Below are positions 51,060 to 60,521 of a stretch of DNA of 64,000 nt, in pieces (positions within the stretch are counted from its first letter, which is position 1; each line of letters starts with the position of its first letter). This DNA comes from Trinickia caryophylli (GTDB taxonomy: Bacteria > Pseudomonadota > Gammaproteobacteria > Burkholderiales > Burkholderiaceae), in assembly GCF_034424545.1 (NCBI RefSeq), contig NZ_CP139970.1, forward strand, positions 1,116,001 to 1,180,000, written 5' to 3'. The translations under genes and the position numbers were made by a program. A model generated the notes under the pieces. That model was not told where the DNA came from, did not search any database, and worked only from the letters and a program-made list of their open reading frames with translations.

Positions 51060-53680
51060 GACGACACCCTCGAGGAAAGCCCGTTGTCCGCGTGAATGAA
51101 GTAGCGGGCGCTGACTTCGTTCGAGGCGGCCGCGACCTGTGCGGCGAGATCCTCGCATACGGCGAGCAGCGCCGGATAGCGGCCCGATGCGTCCGCTTCG
51201 CAAAGCTGTTCGAGCGCGGGCAGCGCCGCCAGCGGCTCGAGCAGTTCATGGAACGGCCGCCGGTTGGGGCCACCCGCTGCCGCGGCGATCTCGTCGAGCT
51301 TCTTCGAAAGCCGCTCGTAGACACCGTAGATGCCCCGCGGATTGGTCGGATCGACCACGACGAGATCGATCAGCGCCGGCACTTCCAGACGCCCCGGGTA
51401 GAGCGAGCGATACGTCAGCGTACTGTCGAAGAGTTGAAGCAGCAGATCGAAGCCCGCGGGTGTCGCGAGCATCCCGCCCTCGGCCACCACGTGCAAGAAC
51501 GTGGTCATGGCGACCACGCGCTCGATATGGCGGCCGACGAAGAGCAGCCGCCAGGCCTCGTCGCGCACCATGCGATCGCCTTGCGCGCCGCTGATGGCCG
51601 AAAGCTGCATCGCCAATGCTTCGAGCGCATTCATCAATGCGAGCCGGTCATAGGACTCGCGCCGCTCGGCGCGCGCCTCGCCGGCCGCGGCCGGCGCGAG
51701 CGACAACGCCTGCAGCGCGTCGCGGAAATCGTTGCGCGCCGCGAGTATCGAGCGCCAGTGATCGTTCGAAAGCCTGGCCCGGATTTCACCGCAAGCGCGC
51801 GCCTGGCTTGCGATGACCTGCCCCACGCTGGCGGTGCCCGAATGCTCGTGCAGGCTCGCGACGAGCGTGTGTTCGAAGGCGTGGCGCGTGCTGCGCGCGG
51901 GCGTGTCGCCGCTCGGAATCAGCTCGAAGCGTGCGGCAAGCTCGGTGAGCGTCGGCAACATCTCGTCGGCATCGTGACCGTCGAGCGAACCGAGAATGAG
52001 CCGCGTGAGACGCACACTGTTTTCGGCACGCTCGCTGTAGCGGCCCGCCCAAAAGAGGTTTTCCGCGGCACGGCTCGACACGGTGCGATGACGCCGCGCG
52101 AGATCGCCGGGCTTCATCGGCGAAGGCAGCAGGGAGAAGGCCGAGCCCGGATGGCGCGAGAGCACCCAGGTATCGGCGCTACTTCCGCCCGATTGCATCG
52201 ACACGCTCGCCTGCCGCTCGCCGGCGAAGCGCGTGAACGCGCCCGGCAGCACGTGCCAGTTGCCGTTGGTGCCCGCGATCGCATAGACACGCAGGGTGCA
52301 CGGCCGCCGGTAGAGCGTGCCGTCCTCGTAGCGCGGCGCGCACGAATACGGCAGCGGCGAGCGGATCGTGAACGCGTCGGGCGCTGCCTCGATGCGCGCG
52401 CGCCAGTCGGCCAGCCTCTGGGGGCCTGCGGCGAAGCCGGGCGGCATGTCGGGCGGCGGCTGTGCCGGGCCGGCCCAGGTCGGCAGGAGCCATGCCGCCT
52501 CGAGCCGCGCGAGGGCGTCGTCGCGCACCGCCGCCTCGCCGCACCACCAGGTCGCCACGCTCGGCAGCGCCAGCGATTCGCCGAAGAGCGCCTCGGCGAT
52601 GCCGGGCAGGAACCCGTGCAGCGCAGGCGACTCGACGAACCCGGCACCCGGCGCATTGGAGACGACCACGTTGCCGGCACGCATGACTTGCAACAGGCCC
52701 GGCACACCGATCGTCGAATCGGCGCGCAGCTCGACGGGATCGCAAAAGCTGTCGTCGAGCCGGCGCAGCACGCCGTGCACGCGTTCGAGCCCCGCCAGCG
52801 TCTTCAGATAAAGCTTGTCGGCGCGTACCGTGAGATCGGTGCCTTCCACGAGCGTGAGGCCCAGATAGCGCGCGAGAAAGGCGTGCTCGAAATAGGTCTC
52901 GCTGAAGGGCCCCGGGCTCAGCAGCGCGATATGGGGCGAATCCGCGCGCGCGCGCCGCTCGTCGTCGGTCATGGTCGTGCGCGCTGCCTGCGCGAGCGTG
53001 GCGATCAGTTGCGAATACGAGGGTGCCAGGCGCCTCACGCGCATCGAGCGGAACGGTTCGGCGAACAGGCTCGAGACGATGAGCCGGTTCTCGAGCGCGT
53101 AGCCGAGCCCGGACGGCGCCTGCGTGCGGTGCCCGGTCACGGTCCATTCGCCGCCGGGCGCGCGCGCGAGGTCGACCGCGACGATCTGCAGATAGCGTCC
53201 GCCGGGCGGCGTGTGGCCGCGCATGGAGCGCAGGTAGCCGGGATGCCCGAAGACGAGAGCGGGCGGCAACAGGCCGCGCCCGAGCAGCGTCTGCGGGCCA
53301 TACACGTCGGCTACGAGCGCTTCGGCCAGCCGCGCGCGCTGGGCGACTCCGCGCTCGATCACCGCCCATTCGGCCTCGTCGACGATGAACGGCAGCGAAT
53401 CGAGCGCCCAGGGCCGCGGCTCGCCGTTATCGGCGTAGACGTTGTAGGTGATGTCGTTGTCGCGGACCTGACGGGCGACGGATGCGGCGGCATGATCGAG
53501 ATCGGTGCCGCCCTCGTCGCCGGCCAGCGCGAAAAAACGCCGCCACGGCTCGCGCAGGGCGCCCGAGGCATCACGCAGCTCGTCCCAATGGCCGGCGGGA
53601 GCCGGCGCCTCGCGCACATGCGCAAGCAGTTCCGGCACATCAGCCGCGGCACCGAACGGCAAAGTCGATTGAAAAGGCAA
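51056..53680 (-). CDS. Fusion of circularly permuted ATP-grasp and alpha-E domain proteins
   Basis: An 874-residue protein. Residues about 20-500 match the circularly permuted ATP-grasp family (COG2308: DNDITYNVYADNGEPRPWALDSLPFIVD, DLTVRADKLYLKTLAGLERVHGVLRRLDD, ADSTIGVPGLLQVMRAGNVVVSNAPG). Residues about 530-860 match the alpha-E domain (RAAENLFWAGRYSERAENSVRLTRLIL, WRLLFVGRHIERVVAMTTFL). The same two domains are separate proteins at 58352 and 57231, so this is a fused paralogue. The start used is a TTG at 53680, 12 bases after the preceding stop. ATP-grasp proteins join a carboxylate to an amine; the substrate is unknown. Confidence 0.88.
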   Translation of the reverse strand: MPFQSTLPFGAAADVPELLAHVREAPAPAGHWDELRDASGALREPWRRFFALAGDEGGTDLDHAAASVARQVRDNDITYNVYADNGEPRPWALDSLPFIVDEAEWAVIERGVAQRARLAEALVADVYGPQTLLGRGLLPPALVFGHPGYLRSMRGHTPPGGRYLQIVAVDLARAPGGEWTVTGHRTQAPSGLGYALENRLIVSSLFAEPFRSMRVRRLAPSYSQLIATLAQAARTTMTDDERRARADSPHIALLSPGPFSETYFEHAFLARYLGLTLVEGTDLTVRADKLYLKTLAGLERVHGVLRRLDDSFCDPVELRADSTIGVPGLLQVMRAGNVVVSNAPGAGFVESPALHGFLPGIAEALFGESLALPSVATWWCGEAAVRDDALARLEAAWLLPTWAGPAQPPPDMPPGFAAGPQRLADWRARIEAAPDAFTIRSPLPYSCAPRYEDGTLYRRPCTLRVYAIAGTNGNWHVLPGAFTRFAGERQASVSMQSGGSSADTWVLSRHPGSAFSLLPSPMKPGDLARRHRTVSSRAAENLFWAGRYSERAENSVRLTRLILGSLDGHDADEMLPTLTELAARFELIPSGDTPARSTRHAFEHTLVASLHEHSGTASVGQVIASQARACGEIRARLSNDHWRSILAARNDFRDALQALSLAPAAAGEARAERRESYDRLALMNALEALAMQLSAISGAQGDRMVRDEAWRLLFVGRHIERVVAMTTFLHVVAEGGMLATPAGFDLLLQLFDSTLTYRSLYPGRLEVPALIDLVVVDPTNPRGIYGVYERLSKKLDEIAAAAGGPNRRPFHELLEPLAALPALEQLCEADASGRYPALLAVCEDLAAQVAAASNEVSARYFIHADNGLSSRVSS

Positions 53681-53692
53681 GTTGATCCGTGT

Positions 53693-56600
53693 TCAAGGTC
53701 GATCATCGGACCCGGCACGCCGCAAATCGAGCGTAAACGGCAGCTCGAGGCTGCGCACGCGCGTTCCCACGGCCGCCGGCCCGGGCGTATGGCCGATGGT
53801 GAAAAAGCGCGCACGCCGCCGGCTCTCGGCCTCGTAGGCGTTGACGGGAAACGTCTGATAATTGCGTCCGCCCGGATGGGCGACATGATACTGGCATCCG
53901 CCGATCGCCCGCTCGGCCCAGGTATCGACGATGTCGAACGTGAGCGGGGCATGCACGCCGATCGTCGGATGAAGCGATGCCGATTGCTGCCAGGCGCGAA
54001 AGCGCACGCCCGCGACGTACTCGCTCGCGCGCCCCGTCGATTGCAGCGGCAACGGCAGGCCATTGACCGTCACGACGTGACGGCTCTCGTTCATGCCGAG
54101 CACGCGCACCTCGATACGCTCGAGCGACGAATCGACGAAGCGAACCGTACCGCCGCCGGTGCCCTCCTCGCCCATGACGTGCCACGGCTCGAGTGCGTGA
54201 CGCAGCGTGAGCGAGATGCCGCTCGTCTCGAGCTCGCCGACGAGCGGGAAGCGAAACTCGAAGTGCGGCGCAAACCATTCCCGCTCGAACGCGTAGCCTG
54301 CCGCGCGCATCTCGGCGAGCACGTCGTCGAAATCCATCTGCACGAACGTGCCGAGCATGAAGCGATCGTGCAGCTCGGTGCCCCAGCGCGTGAGCCGCGC
54401 CGTATAAGGCGTACGCCAGAAACGCGCGACGAGCGCGCGCAGCAGCAACTGCTGCACGAGGCTCATGCGCGCGTGCGGCGGCATCTCGAAGCCGCGCAGC
54501 TCGAGCAGGCCGAGCCGCCCGGTGGGCCCGTCGGGCGAATAGAGCTTGTCGATGCAGAACTCGGCGCGATGCGTGTTGCCGGTGACGTCGATGAGAATGT
54601 TGCGCAGCGTGCGATCGACGAGCCACGGTGGAATCGGCCGGCCGCCGTTCGCATCCGGTGCGAGGCGCGCGAGCTGGCGCTCGATCTCGGCCAGCGCGAT
54701 TTCGAGTTCGTAGACCTGATCGTTGCGTGCCTCGTCCACGCGCGGCGCCTGGCTCGTCGGACCGATGAACAGGCCCGAGAACAAATACGAGAGCGACGGA
54801 TGGTTGTGCCAGTAGGCGATGAGGCTCGCGAGCAGATCCGGACGGCGCAGGAACGGGCTGTCGGCCGGCGCGGCCGCGCCGAGCACCATGTGGTTGCCGC
54901 CGCCGGTACCCGTATGGCGCCCGTCGAGCATGAACTTCTCGGGGCCGAGATACGATTCGCGCGCGGCCTCGTAGAGGTATTCGGTCTGGTCGACGAGTTG
55001 CTCCCAGTTCGACGCGGGATGAATGTTGACCTCGATGACGCCCGGGTCCGGCGTCACCTGCAGCACCCGCAGCCGGGCATCGCGCGGCGGCGGGTAGCCT
55101 TCGAGCACGATCCTCGCGTCCAGTTCGGCGGCGGTGGCCTCGACGGCCGCCAGCAAGTCGAGGTAATCGTCGAGCGCCGCAAGCGGCGGCATGAACACGT
55201 AGAGCGCCTGGCTCGCCTCGCCGTCGTCGAGCGACGCGGCCTCGACCTTCGGGCCCGCGGCGCGCGCGATGTCGCGCGCCTCGACACACAAGGCGGTGCG
55301 CCGCAGCCACGGAGCGGACTCGCCGCGCGCCGGAATACGCGCGTCGGGGGTGCCACCCGCGGCACCGTCCGCGGCGGCACCCGCCGCGCGCGCCGTACCG
55401 GACGCCCCCCTCTCGCTGGCGTCGCCGCCTGTTCCCGGCGCATACTGCCAGCGCAGTCGAGCGGCGCTTGCGAGCGGCACGGGCGGCGCGAACGGATCGT
55501 GCTCGTGCAGCCAGGGGTAATCCGCGTCCGATACCCAGGGCAGCGAATCGAGCGGCAGCCGGTAGCCCATCGGCGAATCGCCGGGAATCAGATACATGCG
55601 CTCGTCGCGAAAGAACCAGGGCCCCGTGACCCAGCGAGGGCCGGCCAGCGGGCTCCCATCCGCCGCCGCGTCGCGCTCGCGCGCGAGCGGCAGCGCGTAG
55701 CCCGTCACGGTGGCGAGACCCGCGTCGAACACGCGCCGCAGCCGCACGCGCTCGAGTTCGTCGTCGAGCCGCGAATCGAACGGGTCGACATTCACGGGTA
55801 GCCGCCGCTCGCGCCAGAGGTAATACCAGACGTCCTCGTAGCCGGGCTGGATGTGCGCGGTATCGAGCCCGAGTTTGCCCGCAAGATGCTCGATGAAGCG
55901 TCCGGCGTCCTCGGCCGTGTAGCGCATCGGTTCGCGCTCGTCGGCGAAGCGCGACGGATCCTGCCAGCACGGCTCGCCGTCGGCGCGCCAATAAAGCGAG
56001 AGTGCCCAGCGCGGCAACTGCTCGCCCGGATACCACTTGCCCTGGCCAACGTGCAGGAAGCCGCCGTGGCCATAGCGTGCGCGCAGCTTGTCCATCAGCG
56101 AGACGGCGTAGCCGCGCTTGGTCGGGCCCAGCGCATCGGTGTTCCACTCCGGCGCGTCGCGATCGCGCACGCAAACGAACGTGGGCTCGCCGCCCATCGT
56201 GAGCCGCACGTCCATCGCCGCAAGATCGGCATCGACCTGGGCTCCCATGCGCGCCACGCCGGCCCACGCGCCCTCGCTGTACGGTTTGGTGACGCGCGGC
56301 GTTTCGTGCACGCGCGCGATCGACATCGAATGCGAGAACTCGACCTCGCACTCGTCGAGCGCGCCCGAGATCGGCGCGGCGCTGCCCGGCTGCGGTGTGC
56401 AGGCGACGGGAATGTGCCCCTCGCCCGCCAGGAGGCCCGAGGTCGGATCGAGCCCGATCCATCCCGCACCCGGCAGGTAGACCTCGCACCACGCATGCAG
56501 ATCGGTGAAGTCGACCTCGGTGCCGCTCGGGCCGTCGACGGCTTTCTCGTCGGGGGTGAGCTGCAGCAGATAGCCCGACACGAAGCGCGCGGCAAACCCC

Positions 56601-57184
56601 AACTGCCTCAACGTCTCGACGAGCAGCCAGCCCGTGTCGCGGCACGAGCCCGAGGCGTTCGTCAATGTTTCCTCGGGCGTCTGCACGCCGGGCTCCATGC
56701 GAATCAGGTAGCGGATATCGCCCGCGAGCCGCTGATTGAGCGCGACGAGAAAATCGATCGTCGCGCGCGGCGTGCGGTCGATGCGCTCGACGAAGGCCGC
56801 GAACGCCGGTGTCGGCTCGGCCGTCCTGACGAGATAGGGCGCGAGTTCGCTCGCCAGCTCGGGCGCGTATTCGAACGGAAAGCGCTCGGCGTACGGCTCG
56901 AGGAAAAAGTCGAACGGGTTGTAGACCGACATCTCGGCGACGAGATCGACGGTCACGCGCAGTTCGCGCGTCGGTTCGGGGAACACGAGCCGCGCCTGGT
57001 AGTTCGCGAACGCATCCTGCTGCCAATTGACGAAATGGCGGGCGGGCTCGACACGCATCGAATAGGACACAATGGACGTGCGGCAGTGCGGCGCCGGGCG
57101 CAGGCGCACGATTTGCGGCCCGAGCGTCACGAGCCGGTCATAGCGATACTGCGTGACATGGTTTAACGCGACGCGAATCGACAC
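53693..57184 (-). CDS. Transglutaminase-like protein with DUF2126 extension
   Basis: A 1163-residue protein. The first 300 residues are a transglutaminase-like unit (ALNHVTQYRYDRLVTLGPQ) with Cys in SGSCRDTGWLLVE, His in DLHAWCEVYLPGAGWIGLDP and Asp in the same segment. Residues about 310-1155 are DUF2126, with well-kept blocks such as MGGEPTFVCVRDRDAPEWNTD, GKWYPGEQLPRWAL, DGRHTGTGGGNHMVLGAA and WHNHPSLSYLFSGLFIGPTSQAPR. A low-complexity Ala/Gly linker (about 580-620) interrupts the second part. The start is GTG at 57184, since it fits the family N-terminus. It is the largest member of the five-gene operon. Confidence 0.9.
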   Translation of the reverse strand: MSIRVALNHVTQYRYDRLVTLGPQIVRLRPAPHCRTSIVSYSMRVEPARHFVNWQQDAFANYQARLVFPEPTRELRVTVDLVAEMSVYNPFDFFLEPYAERFPFEYAPELASELAPYLVRTAEPTPAFAAFVERIDRTPRATIDFLVALNQRLAGDIRYLIRMEPGVQTPEETLTNASGSCRDTGWLLVETLRQLGFAARFVSGYLLQLTPDEKAVDGPSGTEVDFTDLHAWCEVYLPGAGWIGLDPTSGLLAGEGHIPVACTPQPGSAAPISGALDECEVEFSHSMSIARVHETPRVTKPYSEGAWAGVARMGAQVDADLAAMDVRLTMGGEPTFVCVRDRDAPEWNTDALGPTKRGYAVSLMDKLRARYGHGGFLHVGQGKWYPGEQLPRWALSLYWRADGEPCWQDPSRFADEREPMRYTAEDAGRFIEHLAGKLGLDTAHIQPGYEDVWYYLWRERRLPVNVDPFDSRLDDELERVRLRRVFDAGLATVTGYALPLARERDAAADGSPLAGPRWVTGPWFFRDERMYLIPGDSPMGYRLPLDSLPWVSDADYPWLHEHDPFAPPVPLASAARLRWQYAPGTGGDASERGASGTARAAGAAADGAAGGTPDARIPARGESAPWLRRTALCVEARDIARAAGPKVEAASLDDGEASQALYVFMPPLAALDDYLDLLAAVEATAAELDARIVLEGYPPPRDARLRVLQVTPDPGVIEVNIHPASNWEQLVDQTEYLYEAARESYLGPEKFMLDGRHTGTGGGNHMVLGAAAPADSPFLRRPDLLASLIAYWHNHPSLSYLFSGLFIGPTSQAPRVDEARNDQVYELEIALAEIERQLARLAPDANGGRPIPPWLVDRTLRNILIDVTGNTHRAEFCIDKLYSPDGPTGRLGLLELRGFEMPPHARMSLVQQLLLRALVARFWRTPYTARLTRWGTELHDRFMLGTFVQMDFDDVLAEMRAAGYAFEREWFAPHFEFRFPLVGELETSGISLTLRHALEPWHVMGEEGTGGGTVRFVDSSLERIEVRVLGMNESRHVVTVNGLPLPLQSTGRASEYVAGVRFRAWQQSASLHPTIGVHAPLTFDIVDTWAERAIGGCQYHVAHPGGRNYQTFPVNAYEAESRRRARFFTIGHTPGPAAVGTRVRSLELPFTLDLRRAGSDDRP

Positions 57185-57230
57185 GAAGGAACCCCGATGC
57201 GGTGAAGAGGAAAAATGGGCCGCGCAAGCG

Positions 57231-58229
57231 TCATGCCGCGTGCGCGGACTGCATCATCATGGGCGCGGGCTCCGGCGCGAGCGGCACGAGGAACTCGCGG
57301 CTGATGCAGCTGCCGAGATCGTTCACGCGCGCGAGAAAATCGGTGAGCCAGGCGTGCAGGCCCGCGCGCAGGATCTCCCCGATCGGCGACGCGCACACGT
57401 GCGCGTGCAGCCCCGCTGCCATCGCCTCGGCCTCTGTGGAACGCGGGTTGCGCACCCGCGCGAGGATCTGCCGTACCTCGTCGAGGCTCGCCGCGAGCGA
57501 GCGCGGCCAGTCGGCGAACGAGATCAGCAGGCTCGCGACGCGTTCGGGCGTGATGACGTCGCGATACACCTTGCGATAGACCTCGAAGCCGGACACCGAG
57601 CGCAACACCGCCGCCCAATGGTAGTAATCGAGCGATTGGGCAAGCGGCTGCGCGAGCGCGCCGCCGCGCTGCTCGAGCATCTCGTACTTGACGTCGAGAA
57701 TACGGGCCGTGTTGTCGGCCCGCTCGAGAAAGATCCCGAGCCGCATGAAATAAAACGCTTCGTCCTTGACCATGGTGCCGAGCTGCACACCGCGCGACAG
57801 ATGCGAGCGGAACTTGACCCATTCGAAGAACTCGCAGGGATCGCGCTCGAGCACGCCATCCGCGAGCATGCGCTGCGATTCGAGCCAGGTCGTATTGAGC
57901 GTTTCCCACAGCTCGGTCGTGATCGAGCCGCGCACGGCGCGCGCATTCTCGCGCGAGGCGCGCAGGCAGCTCACGATCGAAGAGAGGTTGTCGCGGTCGC
58001 TCGACATGAAGGCGATGACATCGCGGCTAGTCATGCTCGGATGCCCTGCCGCGTAGATGCCGGCCAGCTCGGAGATCGACAGCATGGCGCGCCAGCCGAG
58101 GGCGGCATAGTCGTCCGATTGCGGCAGCAGCGACATCTGATAGTTGGCATCGAGCATGCGGGCCGTGTTTTCGGCGCGCTCGGTGTAGCGGGCCATCCAG
58201 AAGAGATGGTCGGCGGTTCGGCTCAGCAT
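57231..58229 (-). CDS. Alpha-E domain protein
   Basis: A 332-residue all-helical protein of the alpha-E family (COG2307). The start MLSRTADHLFWMARYTERAE and the segments FFEWVKFRSHLSRGVQLGTMVKDEAFYFMRLGIFLERADNTARILDVKYEML-type are diagnostic. It always travels with the permuted ATP-grasp protein. Its biochemical role is unknown; a scaffold or substrate-binding role has been suggested from its genomic company. GGAG precedes the ATG at 58229. It lies between the ATP-grasp gene and the DUF2126 gene. Confidence 0.92.
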   Translation of the reverse strand: MLSRTADHLFWMARYTERAENTARMLDANYQMSLLPQSDDYAALGWRAMLSISELAGIYAAGHPSMTSRDVIAFMSSDRDNLSSIVSCLRASRENARAVRGSITTELWETLNTTWLESQRMLADGVLERDPCEFFEWVKFRSHLSRGVQLGTMVKDEAFYFMRLGIFLERADNTARILDVKYEMLEQRGGALAQPLAQSLDYYHWAAVLRSVSGFEVYRKVYRDVITPERVASLLISFADWPRSLAASLDEVRQILARVRNPRSTEAEAMAAGLHAHVCASPIGEILRAGLHAWLTDFLARVNDLGSCISREFLVPLAPEPAPMMMQSAHAA

Positions 58230-58351
58230 GATGGCTCCCGAATGTCGTTGATGAAGCGGTTTGCCCCGCAGCCGCGGCTCGAAGGTCGGACACGCGATGG
58301 CGGCGCGCGGCGGCGCAGCGGGCGCGACGGCACGCAAAGCGGGCTGCCGCA

Positions 58352-59824
58352 CTATTGTTCGAGGACCCAGGTGTCTTTTGTACCGCCTCCCTGCGACGAA
58401 TTGACGACGAGCGAGCCTTCGCGCAGCGCAACGCGCGTAAGCCCGCCCGGAACCATGCGCACTTCGCTGCCGGACAGCACGAAGGGCCGCAGATCGATAT
58501 GGCGGGGCGCGATGCCGGCCTCCACGTAGGTGGGGCAAGTCGAAAGCGCGAGCGTGGGCTGCGCGATGTACTTGTCGGGATTCGCGACGAGTGCGGCGCG
58601 AAACGCCTCGATCTCGGCCGCGCTCGAGGCTGGACCGACGAGCATGCCGTAGCCGCCCGCACCGTGCGTTTCCTTCACGACGAGTTCGGGCAGATGGTCG
58701 AGCACGTAGCGCAAGTCCTCGTGCCTGCGGCACATCCAGGTAGGCACGTTGTTGAGAATGGGCTCTTCGCCGAGATAAAAGCGCACCATGTCGGGCACGT
58801 ACGGATAGATCGACTTGTCGTCGGCCACGCCTGTGCCGATCGCATTGGCGAGCGTCACGTTGCCGGCGCGATAGGCCGCAACGAGCCCGGCCGCGCCGAG
58901 CGTCGAATCCGGTCGGAACACTTCGGGGTCGAGAAAATCGTCGTCGACGCGGCGGTAAATGACATCCACGCGCTGCGGCCCCTGCGTCGTGCGCATGTAG
59001 ACGAGCCCCTTCTCGACGAAGAGATCCTGCCCCTCGACAAGCTCGACGCCCATCTGCTGCGCGAGAAACGCATGCTCGAAATAGGCCGAGTTGTACATGC
59101 CCGGCGTGAGCACGACGATGGTCGGATCCTCGGTGCCCTGGGGCGCGGCCGCGCGCAGCGTGTCGAGCAGCAAATCGGGATAGTGGGCCACCGGCGCCAC
59201 GCGGTTTCGCGCGAAGAGATCGGGAAAGAGCCGCATCATCATCTTGCGGTTCTCGAGCATGTAGGAGACGCCCGAGGGCACGCGCAGATTGTCCTCGAGC
59301 ACGTAGAACTCGCCCTCGCCCGCTCGCACGATGTCGATGCCCGCGATGTGCGCGTAAATGTCCCGCGCGACGTCCACGCCTTTCATCTGCGGGCGGTACT
59401 GACCGTTCGCGAGGATCTGCTCGGCCGGAATGACGCCGGCGCGTACGATGGCCTGCTCGTGGTAGATGTCGTGGATGAACCGGTTGAGTGCGCCGACGCG
59501 CTGGCGCAGGCCACGCTCGAGCGCGGCCCATTCGTGCGCCGGGAAAATGCGCGGAATGACGTCGAACGGAATCGTGCGCTCGGTGCCGACACCCGTTTCG
59601 TCCTTGGCGCCGTAGACGGCGAACGTGATGCCCACGCGCCTGAAATTGAGGTCGGCTTCCGCCCGCTTGTTGCGGATCTGCTGCTCGCTTTGCGCCGACA
59701 TCCAGGCAAAGAACTCGCGGTAATGCAGACGGGGATCGCCGCACGACTGAAACGCGGCCGGCGGGACACCCGCGGTGTCGAGGCCACTGCGTTCGAACAT
59801 TTCGCTGAAGAAGGCTTGCTTCAT
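58352..59824 (-). CDS. Circularly permuted ATP-grasp protein
   Basis: A 490-residue ATP-grasp enzyme (COG2308 type) that would activate a carboxylate with ATP and join it to an amine. Conserved blocks include RRVGITFAVYGAKDETGVGTERTIPFDVIPR, PFQ-less N-terminus, VLEDNLRVPSGVSYMLENR, GVELVEGQDLFVEKGLVYMRT, LANAIGTGVADDKSIYPYVP and VVKETHGAGGYGMLVGP. It is the first gene of the operon running to 50172. The fused copy at 51056 is a distant paralogue. Peptide or glutamine-like substrates are possible, but nothing in the sequence fixes them. Confidence 0.9.
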   Translation of the reverse strand: MKQAFFSEMFERSGLDTAGVPPAAFQSCGDPRLHYREFFAWMSAQSEQQIRNKRAEADLNFRRVGITFAVYGAKDETGVGTERTIPFDVIPRIFPAHEWAALERGLRQRVGALNRFIHDIYHEQAIVRAGVIPAEQILANGQYRPQMKGVDVARDIYAHIAGIDIVRAGEGEFYVLEDNLRVPSGVSYMLENRKMMMRLFPDLFARNRVAPVAHYPDLLLDTLRAAAPQGTEDPTIVVLTPGMYNSAYFEHAFLAQQMGVELVEGQDLFVEKGLVYMRTTQGPQRVDVIYRRVDDDFLDPEVFRPDSTLGAAGLVAAYRAGNVTLANAIGTGVADDKSIYPYVPDMVRFYLGEEPILNNVPTWMCRRHEDLRYVLDHLPELVVKETHGAGGYGMLVGPASSAAEIEAFRAALVANPDKYIAQPTLALSTCPTYVEAGIAPRHIDLRPFVLSGSEVRMVPGGLTRVALREGSLVVNSSQGGGTKDTWVLEQ

Positions 59825-60521
59825 GGCCCGTGTTCCGTTCGTTGTTCAGGGCCGCGTGCGCACACCGTGCGCGCACGCGGTCTGGCCTGGTCGCCGCCGT
59901 CTCCTGCCGGCGCCGCCGCTCGGACGAGCTTTCTTCTATCGGAGCGCACGCTACGCGGCTACGGCCGCTCCGACGCTCGGCCCGATCGACAACCGTGCGC
60001 CCGGTGTTCGTCGAACATCGGCGATATGACGGCAGCATGCACCTTCGGCACGCAACGCGCCACTGGCACGCGCAACCAGGCATTGGGGGTCCGCATCACG
60101 CAAAGAGCATGCCCATGATCGAAACGCCGGTCCCGCATGCAGATACGGCGATAACGCCGCTGCAGGGGCGAGACCGTGGGGCACCAGCGAGGCGCATTGC
60201 CGTGCGGACACGCACCAAATCGAGGCACACGGCGAGACGCGCGCGCTTCGGCCGGTCGCCCGCGCTCGATCAGGCTGCCGACGCCTTTTCCGATCGCCTC
60301 GATCGATCAGGGTAATCACCTAGCGTTTCGGACTTGTCCGGCCCTTGAGGCCATCGCCCAGACTGCTTCCGAACGCGATCGATACGAGAAACGGTTCCCC
60401 TTTGCGCTAGTGGAGCATCTCTATCCGGTTACGTTCACTTTCATTTTTATTACAAGCATACTGCGCCGGCCGCTTCGATTTAGTCGGCTATTTAATCTGA
60501 ATTACCGTTAAGGAGATGAAT
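59825..60521. other. Intergenic region before the lasso-peptide cluster
   Basis: Nearly 700 bases without a supported gene, between the ATP-grasp operon (minus) and the lasso precursor (plus). The left part is GC-rich and should hold the minus-strand operon promoter. From about 60420 the sequence turns AT-rich (around 60435-60515), unlike the surroundings, and should hold the precursor promoter. No convincing -35/-10 pair was fixed by eye. Confidence 0.5.

Noticed and set aside
51092..55801. A 1569-codon open frame on the plus strand opposite the ATP-grasp and DUF2126 genes
   Set aside because: It is antisense to well-recognised domains, has Arg/His/Gly-rich shadow composition and no family motif. 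Long antisense frames are expected in GC-rich coding DNA.
60516..60521. Earlier in-frame ATG (reading MNMIKSF) for the lasso precursor
   Set aside because: It overlaps the AAGGAG ribosome site, leaving no spacing. The ATG at 60522 is correctly placed.
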